From: Haemophilus parainfluenzae | Lineage (GTDB): Bacteria; Pseudomonadota; Gammaproteobacteria; Enterobacterales; Pasteurellaceae | DNA: 64,000 bases | Direction: 5' to 3' | Assembly: GCF_003253005.1 (NCBI RefSeq) | Contig: NZ_QEPZ01000004.1 | Location: 124,001-188,000, forward strand | Shown: in pieces, positions 9,157 to 18,025 of the stretch | How the letters are laid out: every line of letters starts with the position of its first letter | How positions within the stretch are numbered: the stretch's first letter is position 1 | The notes under the pieces: generated by a model | What the model was told of the DNA's origin: nothing | Seen by the model: the letters and a program-made list of their open reading frames with translations, nothing else | The model's database searches: none | Made by a program: the position numbers and the translations under genes

Positions 9157-9822
9157 CTATAACAGATTATGTTCAGCAAAAGAATAACAAGTCCCTTTGC
9201 CGACAATAAAATGATCCAAAATACGAATATTCATTAACTCGGCAGCTTCAATAATTTTTTGTGTAATCAGTTTATCGGAATAGCTCGGTTCTGCTAGGCC
9301 AGAAGGGTGGTTGTGAGCCAAAATTAAGGCGGCCGCATTGCAGTAAAGGCTTTCTTTGATGATTTCACGTGGATAAACATTCGTCACATTAATTGTGCCT
9401 AAAAATAACCGCTCTTTTTTAATCAAACGATGTTGATTATCTAAAAATAACACCATAAAAATTTCACGTTCTTCGTGATGAAGCTCCGCTTGAAGATAAA
9501 GCCTTACCGTAGATGTGTCGCTAAATACATGCTCTATCAGTAATTCTTGCTTCAGATACCGCTTTGTCATTTCTGTGGTGGCTTGCAGTTGAATAAACTG
9601 CGTAATACCTAATCCTTTTACTTTGCAAAAGGCTTCTTTATCTGCACTTAATAAGGCTCGAAGGGATCCAAAATGTTGCAGCACGCTCTGTGATAATTCC
9701 ATGACTGGGCAACCTTTAATCCCTGTTCGTAGAAAAATAGCAAGTAATTCGTGATCTTCGAGGGCTTCAACACCATATTTCAATAATTTTTCACGAGGCA
9801 TTAAAGGAGAGTTTGTCTGCAT
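9157..9822 (-). CDS. radC: RadC family JAB1/MPN-domain protein
   Basis: Protein of 221 residues with an N-terminal helix-hairpin-helix type region (about residues 1-90) and a C-terminal JAB/MPN domain carrying the metal-binding motif HNHPSG..EPSYSD. This is the RadC (DUF2466) architecture. Despite the name, a repair role is not established and no substrate is known. It is divergent from coaBC and sits near the rpmBG genes as in H. influenzae and E. coli. Confidence 0.93.
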   Translation of the reverse strand: MQTNSPLMPREKLLKYGVEALEDHELLAIFLRTGIKGCPVMELSQSVLQHFGSLRALLSADKEAFCKVKGLGITQFIQLQATTEMTKRYLKQELLIEHVFSDTSTVRLYLQAELHHEEREIFMVLFLDNQHRLIKKERLFLGTINVTNVYPREIIKESLYCNAAALILAHNHPSGLAEPSYSDKLITQKIIEAAELMNIRILDHFIVGKGTCYSFAEHNLL

Positions 9823-10022
9823 ATTAATTAATGAAAAGAAAAAGTGTGGTCAATTTTCATGATGTTTTTAGGCATTGCGAATTGTCTATTTTATTTTTGG
9901 AACAGAGATCGCAAAAATAAAATTTTTTATTGGCGAAATTTGAAGTAAAATAGGTGACCTTAAGTTGTTAAGTACTAACACACAAAACATATCCATTCTA
10001 TTAAGTCGTAGCGGAGTAGCAA

Positions 10023-11225
10023 ATGAGCTTGAGCGGAAAGCGTATTGTTGTCGGAATTACAGGAGGCATTGCTGCCTATAAAACCATTGAGTTTGTTCGT
10101 TTATTACGCAAATCTAACGCAGAAGTTCGAGTGGCTTTAACGCCTGCAGCCGCTGAATTTGTCACACCTTTAACGCTACAAGCCATTTCGGGTAATGCGG
10201 TTTCTCAATCTTTACTTGATCCTCAAGCTGAATTAGCCATGGGGCATATTGAGCTGGCCAAGTGGGCTGATGCGATTGTGATTGCGCCAGCTAGCGCCGA
10301 TTTTATTGCGCGTTTAACCGTTGGAATGGCAAATGATTTACTTAGCACGATTTGTCTTGCGACAAGTGCGCCTATTTTGCTCGCACCGGCCATGAATCAA
10401 CAGATGTACCGTCAGGCGATTACACAACAAAATTTGACCGCTCTTTCTGTGCGAGGCATTCATTTTGTGGGGCCAAATAGCGGTTTTCAGGCTTGTGGTG
10501 ATGTGGGTATGGGTAGAATGTCTGAGCCAGCTGAAATTTTTGAGTCGCTTCAATCACTTTTTGTGGTTCAACAAGATTTAGCTGATTTAAGTGTCACTAT
10601 TACGGCAGGCCCGACGCGTGAAGCTATCGATCCTGTTCGTTATATTTCTAATCACAGCTCAGGTAAAATGGGCTTTGCAATTGCCGAGGCCTTTGCAAAA
10701 CGTGGGGCAAATATCACCTTAATTGCGGGGCCTGTTAATTTGGCTACGCCGAAAAACGTTCATCGTATTGATGTAACAACCGCCCATGAAATGTGGCAAG
10801 CCTCCCTTGAAAGTGCGGTCAAAAATAGTATCTTTATTGGCTGTGCTGCTGTGGCTGATTATCGAGTTGCGGAAGTCGCTGATCAAAAAATTAAGAAAAC
10901 CAATAATAATGATGAGCTTTCTCTTAAATTGGTGAAAAATCTAGACATTATCGCGAGTGTGGCAAGTTTAGAAAAAGATCGTCCATTTGTTGTGGGCTTT
11001 GCAGCTGAAACGCAAAATGTCGCTGAGTATGCGAAGAGCAAACTTCAACGCAAAAATTTAGATATGATTTGTGCTAATGATGTATCGGGTGGGCAAGTAT
11101 TCGGACAAGATCAAAATGCCTTGCAGATCTTTTGGAAAACAGGCGAAAAAGCGTTGCCGTTAGCTGATAAAAATAAATTGGCAGACGTGTTGGTCACCGA
11201 AATTGTTGACCATTATCACAAATAA
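10023..11225 (+). CDS. coaBC: Bifunctional phosphopantothenoylcysteine decarboxylase / phosphopantothenate-cysteine ligase
   Basis: Coenzyme A biosynthesis enzyme of 400 residues. The N-terminal half (to about 190) is the FMN-dependent CoaC decarboxylase, starting with [10 protein letters not shown] and containing the PAMNQQMY active-site region and [13 protein letters not shown]. The C-terminal half is the CoaB ligase with [27 protein letters not shown] and the K-rich KIKK stretch. It makes 4'-phosphopantetheine from 4'-phosphopantothenate and cysteine. It leads coaBC-dut-slmA, a conserved arrangement, with a 73-base gap holding an uptake signal before dut. Confidence 0.97.
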   Translation: MSLSGKRIVVGITGGIAAYKTIEFVRLLRKSNAEVRVALTPAAAEFVTPLTLQAISGNAVSQSLLDPQAELAMGHIELAKWADAIVIAPASADFIARLTVGMANDLLSTICLATSAPILLAPAMNQQMYRQAITQQNLTALSVRGIHFVGPNSGFQACGDVGMGRMSEPAEIFESLQSLFVVQQDLADLSVTITAGPTREAIDPVRYISNHSSGKMGFAIAEAFAKRGANITLIAGPVNLATPKNVHRIDVTTAHEMWQASLESAVKNSIFIGCAAVADYRVAEVADQKIKKTNNNDELSLKLVKNLDIIASVASLEKDRPFVVGFAAETQNVAEYAKSKLQRKNLDMICANDVSGGQVFGQDQNALQIFWKTGEKALPLADKNKLADVLVTEIVDHYHK

Positions 11226-11298
11226 AAGATGTTCAAAATTCGTTGGATTTTGTGACCGCACTTTTGTGTGACAGATTTCTTTTAAAGGATAAATAAGC

Positions 11299-11754
11299 AT
11301 GAAAAAAATTGATGTAAAAATTTTAGATAACCGTATTGGCAACGAATTTCCTTTACCAACCTATGCAACCGAAGGTTCAGCAGGTTTGGATTTACGTGCA
11401 TTACTTGAAGAAGGCATTGAAATTCAACCAGGCGAAACCAAACTTATTCCAACAGGCCTTTCAATTTATATTGCAGATCCAAATCTTGCAGCAGTGATTC
11501 TGCCTCGTTCTGGTTTAGGTCATAAACACGGTATCGTATTAGGTAACTTAGTGGGCTTAATTGATTCAGATTATCAAGGTCCATTAATGGTGTCGGTATG
11601 GAATCGTGGCCATGAACCGTTCAAAATAGAAGTCGGCGATCGTATTGCACAATTAGTCTTTGTGCCAGTCGTACAAGCGGAATTCAATATTGTTAGTGAA
11701 TTTACCGAAACTGAACGTGGTGAAGGCGGTTTTGGTCATTCAGGTAAAAAATAA
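11299..11754 (+). CDS. dut: Deoxyuridine 5'-triphosphate nucleotidohydrolase
   Basis: Trimeric dUTPase of 151 residues that converts dUTP to dUMP, keeping uracil out of DNA and supplying thymidylate synthesis. All five family motifs are visible, including [29 protein letters not shown] and the C-terminal [10 protein letters not shown] that closes over the substrate. Gene order coaBC-dut-slmA is the usual one in gammaproteobacteria. slmA starts three bases after the dut stop. Confidence 0.98.
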   Translation: MKKIDVKILDNRIGNEFPLPTYATEGSAGLDLRALLEEGIEIQPGETKLIPTGLSIYIADPNLAAVILPRSGLGHKHGIVLGNLVGLIDSDYQGPLMVSVWNRGHEPFKIEVGDRIAQLVFVPVVQAEFNIVSEFTETERGEGGFGHSGKK

Positions 11755-11757
11755 ACT

Positions 11758-12411
11758 ATGGTAGAACAATTATCTCTCGTTGAAGTTGATGAGATTGCTG
11801 CGGAAATCAAACCGCCAAAAATCGAAAAACGCACGGTAAAAGAACGTCGACAACAAGTGTTGACGGTGCTTACCCATATGTTGCATTCTGAACGGGGAAT
11901 GGAACGTATGACAACAGCACGTTTAGCGGAAGAAGTAGGGGTGTCAGAAGCTGCACTTTATCGTTACTTCCCAAGTAAAACCAAAATGTTTGAAGCGTTG
12001 ATCGATAATATTGAAGCAAATTTATTTAGCCGTATCACCACATCAATTCGTAATGAAACCAATACGATGAATCGAGTGCGTGACATTATGCAGATGATTC
12101 TCGACTTTGCACGTAAAAATCCTGGTTTAACCCGTATTTTGACCGGACATGCCTTGATGTTTGAAGAGCCACTTTTACAGGCGCGTGTAGCCCAATTTTT
12201 CGATCGTCTTGAAATGCAATTTGTAAATATTTTACAAATGCGTAAATTACGCGAAGGGCGGGGTTTTAATGTTGATGAACGCATTATTGCGGGGCATTTA
12301 GTGACCCTTTGTGAAGGACAGTTTATGCGTTATGTCCGCACAAACTTCCGTTTAGGCGCAAATCAAAGTTTTGAACAGCAATGGCGTTTTCTTGAACCGC
12401 TTTTTGCTTAA
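11758..12411 (+). CDS. slmA: Nucleoid occlusion factor SlmA
   Basis: TetR-family DNA-binding protein of 217 residues. The N-terminal helix-turn-helix reads [23 protein letters not shown] (split here over the two helices), and the C-terminal domain is all helical. SlmA binds chromosomal sites and blocks FtsZ ring assembly over the nucleoid. It starts three bases after dut, so the two are probably cotranscribed. Length and N-terminal extension match the enterobacterial protein. Confidence 0.95.
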   Translation: MVEQLSLVEVDEIAAEIKPPKIEKRTVKERRQQVLTVLTHMLHSERGMERMTTARLAEEVGVSEAALYRYFPSKTKMFEALIDNIEANLFSRITTSIRNETNTMNRVRDIMQMILDFARKNPGLTRILTGHALMFEEPLLQARVAQFFDRLEMQFVNILQMRKLREGRGFNVDERIIAGHLVTLCEGQFMRYVRTNFRLGANQSFEQQWRFLEPLFA

Positions 12412-12432
12412 TTGACTTTAGTTGATAAATAT

Positions 12433-12651
12433 ATGATTATTCCGTGGCAAGAATTGCCAATAGAAACCTTAGAAAACATTGTGGAAAGTGTGGTACTTAG
12501 AGAAGGTACCGATTATGGTTCACACGAATTTTCTCTAGAACAAAAAAAACAACACCTACTAAACAAGATTCACAATGGAAGTGCAGTGATTGTTTGGTCA
12601 GAATTACATGAATCCATTGATATCAAAGATAAAATGGAATTTCTAAAATGA
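12433..12651 (+). CDS. yheU: YheU family protein (UPF0270)
   Basis: Small acidic protein of 72 residues starting [20 protein letters not shown] and ending in a [10 protein letters not shown] stretch, a clear YheU/UPF0270 member of exactly the usual length. Its function is unknown. I chose the ATG giving this start over a TTG seven codons earlier that abuts the slmA stop. It lies between slmA and crp and is probably cotranscribed with them. Confidence 0.9.
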   Translation: MIIPWQELPIETLENIVESVVLREGTDYGSHEFSLEQKKQHLLNKIHNGSAVIVWSELHESIDIKDKMEFLK

Positions 12652-12667
12652 ATCAATAGGAGCTTAT

Positions 12668-13336
12668 ATGTCAGAAGATGTAGAATTACTTGAAGAACAG
12701 AATCAGCAGGATGATGAGCAAGCTCGAGATCCTGCCCTTGACTGGTTCCTGACACACTGCCACTTACATAAATATCCTGCAAAATCAACTTTAATTCATG
12801 CAGAGGAAGATGCGAATATTCTGTATTTCTTAATTAAAGGGACTGTGATGGTTTCATCAAAGGATGATGAGGGTAAAGAGATGATTTTATCTTATCTTGG
12901 AGCTGGGCAGTTTTTTGGTGAAGCAGGCTTGTTTGAGGAGGGGTCTAAACGTTCAGCTTGGGTTAAGACAAAAACGCCTTGTGAGATCGCAGAAATATCT
13001 TATAAGAAATATCGTCAGCTAGTTCAGATTAACCCAGAAATATTGATGTTCTTGACTGCACAATTGGCTAAGCGCTTACAAAATACTTCCCGACAAGTGA
13101 CAAATTTAGCCTTTCTTGATGTAGCAGGTCGAATTGCGCAAGCGCTGATGCATTTGGCAAAACAACCAGAGGCAATGACTCATCCTGATGGTATGCAGAT
13201 TAAAATTACTCGTCAGGAAATTGGTCAAATGGTGGGCTGTTCACGTGAGACCGTAGGGCGAATAATTAAGATGCTGGAAGATCAAAATCTAATTCATGCG
13301 CACGGTAAAACCATTGTGGTTTACGGCACTCGATAG
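12668..13336 (+). CDS. crp: cAMP receptor protein CRP
   Basis: Global regulator of 222 residues. The N-terminal cyclic-nucleotide domain has the cAMP phosphate-binding cassette [17 protein letters not shown] (about residues 79-95), and the C-terminal winged helix has the recognition helix [14 protein letters not shown]. The extra acidic N-terminus of about 15 residues is normal for Pasteurellaceae CRP. It controls sugar use and, with Sxy, the competence regulon that takes up DNA marked by the uptake signals seen throughout this window. CRP-like sites lie at 15398-15425 and between gntP and gntK. AGGAG precedes the start; a strong terminator follows. Confidence 0.97.
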   Translation: MSEDVELLEEQNQQDDEQARDPALDWFLTHCHLHKYPAKSTLIHAEEDANILYFLIKGTVMVSSKDDEGKEMILSYLGAGQFFGEAGLFEEGSKRSAWVKTKTPCEIAEISYKKYRQLVQINPEILMFLTAQLAKRLQNTSRQVTNLAFLDVAGRIAQALMHLAKQPEAMTHPDGMQIKITRQEIGQMVGCSRETVGRIIKMLEDQNLIHAHGKTIVVYGTR

Positions 13337-13338
13337 TA

Positions 13339-13375
13339 AAAATAACCGTCTTTAATAGACGGTTATTTTGTTTTT
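13339..13375 (+). terminator. Terminator of crp
   Basis: A 12-base perfect stem AAAATAACCGTC / GACGGTTATTTT with a seven-base loop begins immediately after the crp stop and is followed by GTTTTTG. It separates crp transcription from the RNA candidate downstream. Confidence 0.9.
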
Positions 13376-13459
13376 GTTACATTGATGTGATAGTTGAAAT
13401 GCCTTTGTTAATTTTTATACGAAAAGCGAAAAAATACTTCTTTTAGTGCAATATCTTAA

Positions 13460-13488
13460 TTGACAAAATAGCGGAAGACTTCTATCAT
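13460..13488 (+). promoter_or_regulatory. Strong promoter in front of the structured RNA candidate
   Basis: TTGACA and TATCAT are separated by exactly 17 bases. This near-consensus sigma-70 promoter faces a 350-base stretch without any convincing coding sequence, so it most probably drives a non-coding RNA. Transcription should start near 13495. Confidence 0.75.
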
Positions 13489-13494
13489 ACCACT

Positions 13495-13705
13495 GCCTTC
13501 CAACGTGGTTTGTTTGGAAGTCAGGATTGGTCTCCTGAATATATAAGTGGCTTTTAAAAGATTCTTAATCTTTTAATTTTATATCGCAGACTGGAACCCC
13601 AGAGATGCTTTAAATCTATGGTGGGCTAGGTAGAAATCCCGCAGGGATGCGATGCAGTAAGCCACTTGCTGTTAAGACCAATTCTGCTTAGTTCCACCAC
13701 CCTTC
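13495..13705 (+). ncRNA. Structured non-coding RNA candidate of unknown family
   Basis: Downstream of a strong promoter lies a stretch that folds into nested helices. A 5' hairpin pairs CTTCCAA (13497-13503) with TTGGAAG (13514-13520). A 12-base closing helix pairs CAGGATTGGTCT (13522-13533) with AGACCAATTCTG (13675-13686). After an asymmetric internal loop, AAGTGGCTT (13545-13553) pairs with AAGCCACTT (13659-13667). Inside are a perfect hairpin AAAAGATT / AATCTTTT (13556-13574), a helix ATCGCA / TGCGAT (13583-13588 with 13648-13653) and a GC hairpin ATCCC / GGGAT (13636-13648). No open reading frame of substance overlaps. I could not match it to tmRNA, RNase P RNA, SRP RNA, 6S RNA or a riboswitch. 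The 3' end is not clear: no terminator follows closely. Neighbours are crp and nagE. Confidence 0.6.
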
Positions 13706-13795
13706 AAAACAATCTTCAATTTTCAAACTTTCATTTAACTCACTTCGAACGATAAATTCTCAGCTAAAGTTCGGTCATTTTTTACTTTATTTTTG

Positions 13796-13832
13796 GCAAA
13801 AAAATACCGACCCATTTCTGAGTCGGCATTTC
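13796..13832 (-). terminator. Terminator of nagE
   Basis: A stem CCGAC / GTCGG just past the nagE stop is followed on the minus strand by a run of seven Ts. It ends nagE; on the plus strand the T-tract is weak, but it could also stop the RNA candidate. Confidence 0.7.
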
Positions 13833-13844
13833 ATTTAGTGTATT

Positions 13845-15311
13845 TTATTTCACTTTTTGTTTCATGGCTTCTGCCACAAATTCAGCTTCAGGGCCGAGAA
13901 CTACTTGTAAGCCATCGTTACCGATTTTCACGATACCTTTTGCGCCAAGAGACTTAAGCTGCTCTTCATTAATTTTGTGTTGGTCCACTAAGCTTAAACG
14001 TAAGCGAGTGATACAAGCATCAATATTTTTAAAGTTATCAGCACCACCTAAAGCATCAATAAATTTGATCGCTCTTTCTTCGCGAGATTGGTTCGCTGCT
14101 GATTGTGCTGCAGTGGTTTCTTCTGCTTCTTCTGTGCGACCTAATGTTTTTAAGTTGAATGCTTTAATTGCAAAACGGAATACAGCATAGTAAATCACGA
14201 AGAATACTAAGCCTTGTACGATTAGCATATACCATTCAACGGCTAACGGGTTGCGTGATGAAAGCACCATATCTACGAGACCCGCACTGAAACCGAAGCC
14301 CGCAATCCAATGCATTGTTGCCGCGATAAAGACGGAAATACCGGTTAATACCGCATGGATGAAGTAAAGCACTGGCGCAACAAACATGAAAGAGAATTCT
14401 AATGGCTCGGTGATACCTGTGAAGAATGACGCAAACGCACCCGCAAGCATAATTGATGCCACTTTAGTTCTTTGGCTTGGTTTAGCGCTGAGATAAATCG
14501 CTAATGCGGCACCCGGTAAACCGAACATCATGACAGGGAAGAAACCTGCTTGATACATGCCAGTTACTCCAACCGTTGCCGTTCCTTCAGCAAGTGATTT
14601 CGCACCACCTAAGAAGTTTGGAATGTCATTGATGCCAGCTACGTCAAACCAGAATACTGAGTTCAATGCATGGTGTAAGCCAACAGGAATGAGTAAACGG
14701 TTGAAGAAACCGTAAAGGCCTGCACCAACAGCACCTAAGTCTTTAATGCTTTCACCGAATGACACTAAACCGCCGAAAATATATGGCCAGATGTAAAGCA
14801 ATACGAAGCTGATGAACATCATGACAAAAGAAACCACGATTGGCACAAGGCGTTTTCCGCTAAAGAAGGAAAGCGCTTTTGGCAATTCTACTTGATAGAA
14901 GCGGTTATAAAGTTCAGCCGAAATCACCCCGATCAAAATCCCAATAAATTGGTTATTGATTTTCCCGAAAGCGGCGGGTACTTCACTTACATCAATATGT
15001 TGTAGCTGAGCAACACTGCCAGGTGAAAGTAGAGTGGTTACCACATAGTAACCCACTAAACCTGAAAGCGCAGCAGAACCATGTTTGTCCTTAGATAAAC
15101 CGAAAGCAACACCAACGGCAAAAAGCAGGCCCATGTTATCGATGATAGCACCACCTGATTTAATTAAAAATGCAGCAAGTTGGCTGTTAGCTCCCCAGCC
15201 ATCTGGGTCAAGCCAATAACCAATCCCCATCAGTACAGCTGCTGCTGGTAAGACCGCAACAGGTACCATTAAGGCCTGCCCAATTTTTTGCGCATAACCT
15301 AACACATTCAT
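13845..15311 (-). CDS. nagE: PTS N-acetylglucosamine transporter subunit IIBC
   Basis: Inner-membrane sugar permease-kinase of 488 residues. The IIC domain (to about 380) has some ten hydrophobic segments and family marks such as GLHHALNSVFWFD and FLTGITEPLEF-like FFTGITEPLEF. After a linker, the IIB domain (about 405-488) has the phosphorylatable cysteine in NIDACITRLRL. There is no IIA domain, so phosphate must come from a separate EIIA such as Crr. Sequence favours GlcNAc over glucose, and the divergent nag genes support this: NagE delivers GlcNAc-6-P to NagA and NagB. In H. influenzae the sialic acid transporter siaPQM occupies this position next to nanE; it is absent here. Confidence 0.85.
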   Translation of the reverse strand: MNVLGYAQKIGQALMVPVAVLPAAAVLMGIGYWLDPDGWGANSQLAAFLIKSGGAIIDNMGLLFAVGVAFGLSKDKHGSAALSGLVGYYVVTTLLSPGSVAQLQHIDVSEVPAAFGKINNQFIGILIGVISAELYNRFYQVELPKALSFFSGKRLVPIVVSFVMMFISFVLLYIWPYIFGGLVSFGESIKDLGAVGAGLYGFFNRLLIPVGLHHALNSVFWFDVAGINDIPNFLGGAKSLAEGTATVGVTGMYQAGFFPVMMFGLPGAALAIYLSAKPSQRTKVASIMLAGAFASFFTGITEPLEFSFMFVAPVLYFIHAVLTGISVFIAATMHWIAGFGFSAGLVDMVLSSRNPLAVEWYMLIVQGLVFFVIYYAVFRFAIKAFNLKTLGRTEEAEETTAAQSAANQSREERAIKFIDALGGADNFKNIDACITRLRLSLVDQHKINEEQLKSLGAKGIVKIGNDGLQVVLGPEAEFVAEAMKQKVK

Positions 15312-15397
15312 TTTTTTCTCCTATTTTTATTAATTATGAAGTATTACTTGATATTTTAAAGTAAAAAAAAATATTTTGTATAAATGTTGTTACTTTA

Positions 15398-15425
15398 TCT
15401 CAAATTTGAGAATCTGATCACAAAT
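15398..15425. promoter_or_regulatory. CRP-like site with overlapping 14-base palindrome between nagE and nanE
   Basis: TGAGAATCTGATCACA (15407-15422) matches the CRP core TGTGA-N6-TCACA with one mismatch and lies about 70 bases upstream of the predicted nanE start of transcription. A perfect palindrome TCTCAAATTTGAGA (15398-15411) overlaps its left end. The palindrome could be the operator of SiaR, which in H. influenzae acts together with CRP in the same intergenic region; that assignment is inferred. Confidence 0.6.
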
Positions 15426-15472
15426 TTTGAAACTACACTTCAAAAAATATTTTTTTATGGCGCAATGTCTAC

Positions 15473-15478
15473 TATAAT
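15473..15478 (+). promoter_or_regulatory. Consensus -10 of the nanE promoter
   Basis: A perfect TATAAT lies 51 bases ahead of the nanE ATG. No good -35 is present at 17 bases, as expected for a promoter that depends on an activator such as CRP bound further upstream. Confidence 0.6.
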
Positions 15479-15529
15479 GAGACTCAACTAAAAGGAAACT
15501 AGGTATCCGTGCTTAGAATAGGAGTTTAT

Positions 15530-16219
15530 ATGTCGAAATTATCACATTATAAAGTCTTAGATAAAATCAAATTTGGTCTTATTGCTTCTTGTCAGCCTGT
15601 CGATGACGGCCCGATGGATAAACCAGAAATTGTGGCGGCTATGGCACAGGCTTCTGTTATTGGTGGTGCAGCCGGATTGCGTATCGAGGGCATAGAAAAT
15701 CTTAAAGCAACACGCCCTACTGTGAATGTACCGATTATTGGTATTGTGAAACGTTATTTACCTGACAGCCCTGTACGAATTACCCCATTTTTGCATGATA
15801 TTGAAGATTTAGCGAAAGCAGGTGCAGATATTATTGCAGTGGATGGTACGAATCGTCCTAGGCCGGTAGATATTGAAAGTGCGGTCAAAAAAATCCACGA
15901 ATTAGGCTGTTTGGCCATGGCGGATTGCTCGAATTTAGAAGAAGGTTTGTACTGTCAAAAACTTGGTTTTGATATTGTGGGCAGTACGATGTCTGGCTAC
16001 ACAGGTGGCTCTGTGCCGGAAGAGCCTGATTATCAATTAGTTAAAGATTTGAAAGCGGCAGGCTGCCGAGTCATGGCAGAAGGACATTATAACACCCCTG
16101 AGTTGGCGAAAACGGCAATTGAAATTGGTGCTTATTGTGTGACAGTAGGTTCGGCATTGACTCGTTTAGAGCATATCGTAAGTTGGTTCACCGAAGCCAT
16201 TCATTCAGCGAAAAAATAA
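15530..16219 (+). CDS. nanE: N-acetylmannosamine-6-phosphate 2-epimerase
   Basis: TIM-barrel enzyme of 229 residues converting ManNAc-6-P to GlcNAc-6-P in sialic acid catabolism. The family marks [28 protein letters not shown] and [10 protein letters not shown] are all present and nothing looks damaged. The ATG giving [10 protein letters not shown] is chosen because AGGAG lies at the right distance and the product then matches family length; an upstream TTG/GTG-type start would add a few unrelated residues. First gene of the nan-nag series, under the CRP-like site. Confidence 0.95.
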   Translation: MSKLSHYKVLDKIKFGLIASCQPVDDGPMDKPEIVAAMAQASVIGGAAGLRIEGIENLKATRPTVNVPIIGIVKRYLPDSPVRITPFLHDIEDLAKAGADIIAVDGTNRPRPVDIESAVKKIHELGCLAMADCSNLEEGLYCQKLGFDIVGSTMSGYTGGSVPEEPDYQLVKDLKAAGCRVMAEGHYNTPELAKTAIEIGAYCVTVGSALTRLEHIVSWFTEAIHSAKK

Positions 16220-16230
16220 AGGAAGAAGAT

Positions 16231-17106
16231 ATGTCATTAACAGTGGATAGTGGTCAGACATTACAGCGTTGTTTGGCATTAGATATTGGTGGCACGAAAA
16301 TTGTTTCTGCTATTGTGAAAAATGGTGAGATTCAGCAGCGAAAACAGATTCCCACGTCACAAAATGACGCTGCGCAAGCGATGCATCAAACCCTTGCTCA
16401 GTTGTTAAAAGAATATGAGGGACAGTTTGATTATGTCGCCGTAGCTTCAACGGGCATTATTAATCAAGGCATTCTGACTGCACTTAATCCTAAAAATTTG
16501 GGTGGATTAGCCCAATTTCAATTAAAAGATAGCATTGCACAGCATACTGATAAACCGATAGGTTTACTTAATGACGTGCAAGCGGCAGCCTATGCCGAGT
16601 ATCAATTACAGAATCCTAATGATGTTCAAAACTTTACCTTTATTACTGTTTCCACAGGCGTAGGGGGTGGTTTAATTTTAAATCATCGTTTACTTACTGA
16701 GCCAAACGGCATTGCGGGGCATATAGGTCATACTTTGGCCGATCCTAATGGTCCAATTTGTGGTTGTGGCCACCGTGGCTATGTTGAAGCCATTGCATCA
16801 GGTCGCGTGATTGAAGCAGTTTATTCTCAATGGGATGATCCTTGTGATCCGAAAGAAGTTTTTGCGCGTTTCCGTCAAAATGATGAAAAAGCAACCGTAC
16901 TTGTGACTCGTTCAGCACAAGGCATTGCGGATTTGAAGATTGGATTAGACATGCAAAAAGTCGTGGTTGGCGGTAGCGTAGGATTGGCAGAAGGCTATTT
17001 ACCGTTAGTTCAATCTTTATTAAGTGAATTTCCCGCTGTTTATCACTGCGAATTAGAAAGTGCCCAATTTGGACAAGATGCAGGCTTGATTGACGCGGCT
17101 TACTGA
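16231..17106 (+). CDS. nanK: N-acetylmannosamine kinase NanK, probably impaired
   Basis: ROK-family sugar kinase of 291 residues, expected to make ManNAc-6-P. The ATP site LALDIGGTK, the catalytic GLLNDVQAAA and VSTGVGGG are intact. Three oddities stand out. The zinc motif, normally CXCGXXGCXE, reads CGCGHRGYVE, so one zinc cysteine is tyrosine (TGT to TAT). The segment before VVVGGSVGLAEG is about four residues shorter than in E. coli NanK. The frame ends DAAY at a TGA, but the same frame continues open for 16 more codons (VKDCLLQAKNMG...) to a TAA overlapping the siaR start, which suggests a TGG to TGA change. Activity is doubtful; comparison is from memory of the family. Confidence 0.85.
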   Translation: MSLTVDSGQTLQRCLALDIGGTKIVSAIVKNGEIQQRKQIPTSQNDAAQAMHQTLAQLLKEYEGQFDYVAVASTGIINQGILTALNPKNLGGLAQFQLKDSIAQHTDKPIGLLNDVQAAAYAEYQLQNPNDVQNFTFITVSTGVGGGLILNHRLLTEPNGIAGHIGHTLADPNGPICGCGHRGYVEAIASGRVIEAVYSQWDDPCDPKEVFARFRQNDEKATVLVTRSAQGIADLKIGLDMQKVVVGGSVGLAEGYLPLVQSLLSEFPAVYHCELESAQFGQDAGLIDAAY

Positions 17107-17149
17107 GTAAAAGATTGCTTATTACAAGCAAAAAATATGGGAGTGGTTT

Positions 17150-18016
17150 ATGGCTAAAAACGGCAATATTTTAAATACCATTAGCTCGTTGTATCGTAGT
17201 TTAACGAAGACTGAAAAGAAAATTGCGGATGCGATTTTATTGAATCCCGATCTTGCGGTGCAAGCTCCTTTAGCTGAAATTGCCGCCCATTTAGAAGTGG
17301 GGGAGGCGACCTTTGTGCGTTTTTGCCGTACACTCGGCTTTAAAGGCTTCAGTGATTTTAAATTGGAATTATCCATCGAGCTTGCCACAAAAGATGGCAA
17401 AGATAACACCGTATTAGATTCAGATATTACTGATTCTGACAACTCGTTGAATATTGCACATAAGCTGAAATCTGCCATCAATAACGTGATGGATGAAACC
17501 ATTAATTTATTAGATTTTGAGCAGTTGGAAGAGGCAGTAAAAGCCATTCAACAAGCAAATCGTGTTTTCTTATTTGGTGTGGGGACATCAGGTATTACTG
17601 CAGAAGATGCCAAAAATAAACTGATGCGTATTGGTGTGCAAGTGGATGCGACGGGTAATAATCATTTTATGTATATGCAGGCATCGTTATTGACGAAAAA
17701 AGATGTAGCAATTGGTTTGAGCCATTCAGGTTATTCTCAAGAAACGACTCATACCATGAAAATTGCCAAAGAAAATGGCGCTAAAACTATTGCGATTACG
17801 CACAGCTTGCGTTCACCCATCACAGAATATGCCGATCTTGTTTTAGTGAATGGGAATAAGCAAGGCAAGTTACAGGGCGATTCTATCAGCACGAAGATTG
17901 CTCAATTACTCGTATTAGATTTGATTTACGCTTTATTGGTACAGGCATCACAGGAAAGTGCGGTCAAAATAAAGCAAAAAACATTAAATGTTATTTTAGA
18001 ACAACGTATCAAATAG
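17150..18016 (+). CDS. siaR: Sialic acid utilisation regulator SiaR (RpiR family)
   Basis: Regulator of 288 residues with an N-terminal RpiR helix-turn-helix domain (about 1-77; LAEIAAHLEVGEATFVRFCR) and a C-terminal SIS sugar-phosphate domain (about 125-260) with GVGTSGITAEDA and GLSHSGYSQET. In H. influenzae the homologue represses nan and sia genes and responds to GlcN-6-P together with CRP. It looks intact even though its neighbours nanK and nanA do not, perhaps because it still controls nag genes. An uptake signal is embedded near its 3' end. Confidence 0.9.
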   Translation: MAKNGNILNTISSLYRSLTKTEKKIADAILLNPDLAVQAPLAEIAAHLEVGEATFVRFCRTLGFKGFSDFKLELSIELATKDGKDNTVLDSDITDSDNSLNIAHKLKSAINNVMDETINLLDFEQLEEAVKAIQQANRVFLFGVGTSGITAEDAKNKLMRIGVQVDATGNNHFMYMQASLLTKKDVAIGLSHSGYSQETTHTMKIAKENGAKTIAITHSLRSPITEYADLVLVNGNKQGKLQGDSISTKIAQLLVLDLIYALLVQASQESAVKIKQKTLNVILEQRIK

Positions 18017-18025
18017 TAGAGAAAA

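Noticed and set aside
13621-13670. Cobalamin riboswitch suggested by GCCACTTG
   Set aside because: Only a partial match to the last box; the other conserved cobalamin elements are missing and no gene lies directly downstream on the same strand.
13495-13705. 6S RNA as the identity of the structured RNA
   Set aside because: The conserved central-bubble sequences of gammaproteobacterial 6S RNA are not seen, and 6S normally neighbours zapA and the fau gene, which are not here.
13845-15311. ptsG (glucose PTS) as the identity of the PTS gene
   Set aside because: GLHHALNSVFWFD and the nag genes next door favour GlcNAc; glucose remains possible as a secondary substrate.
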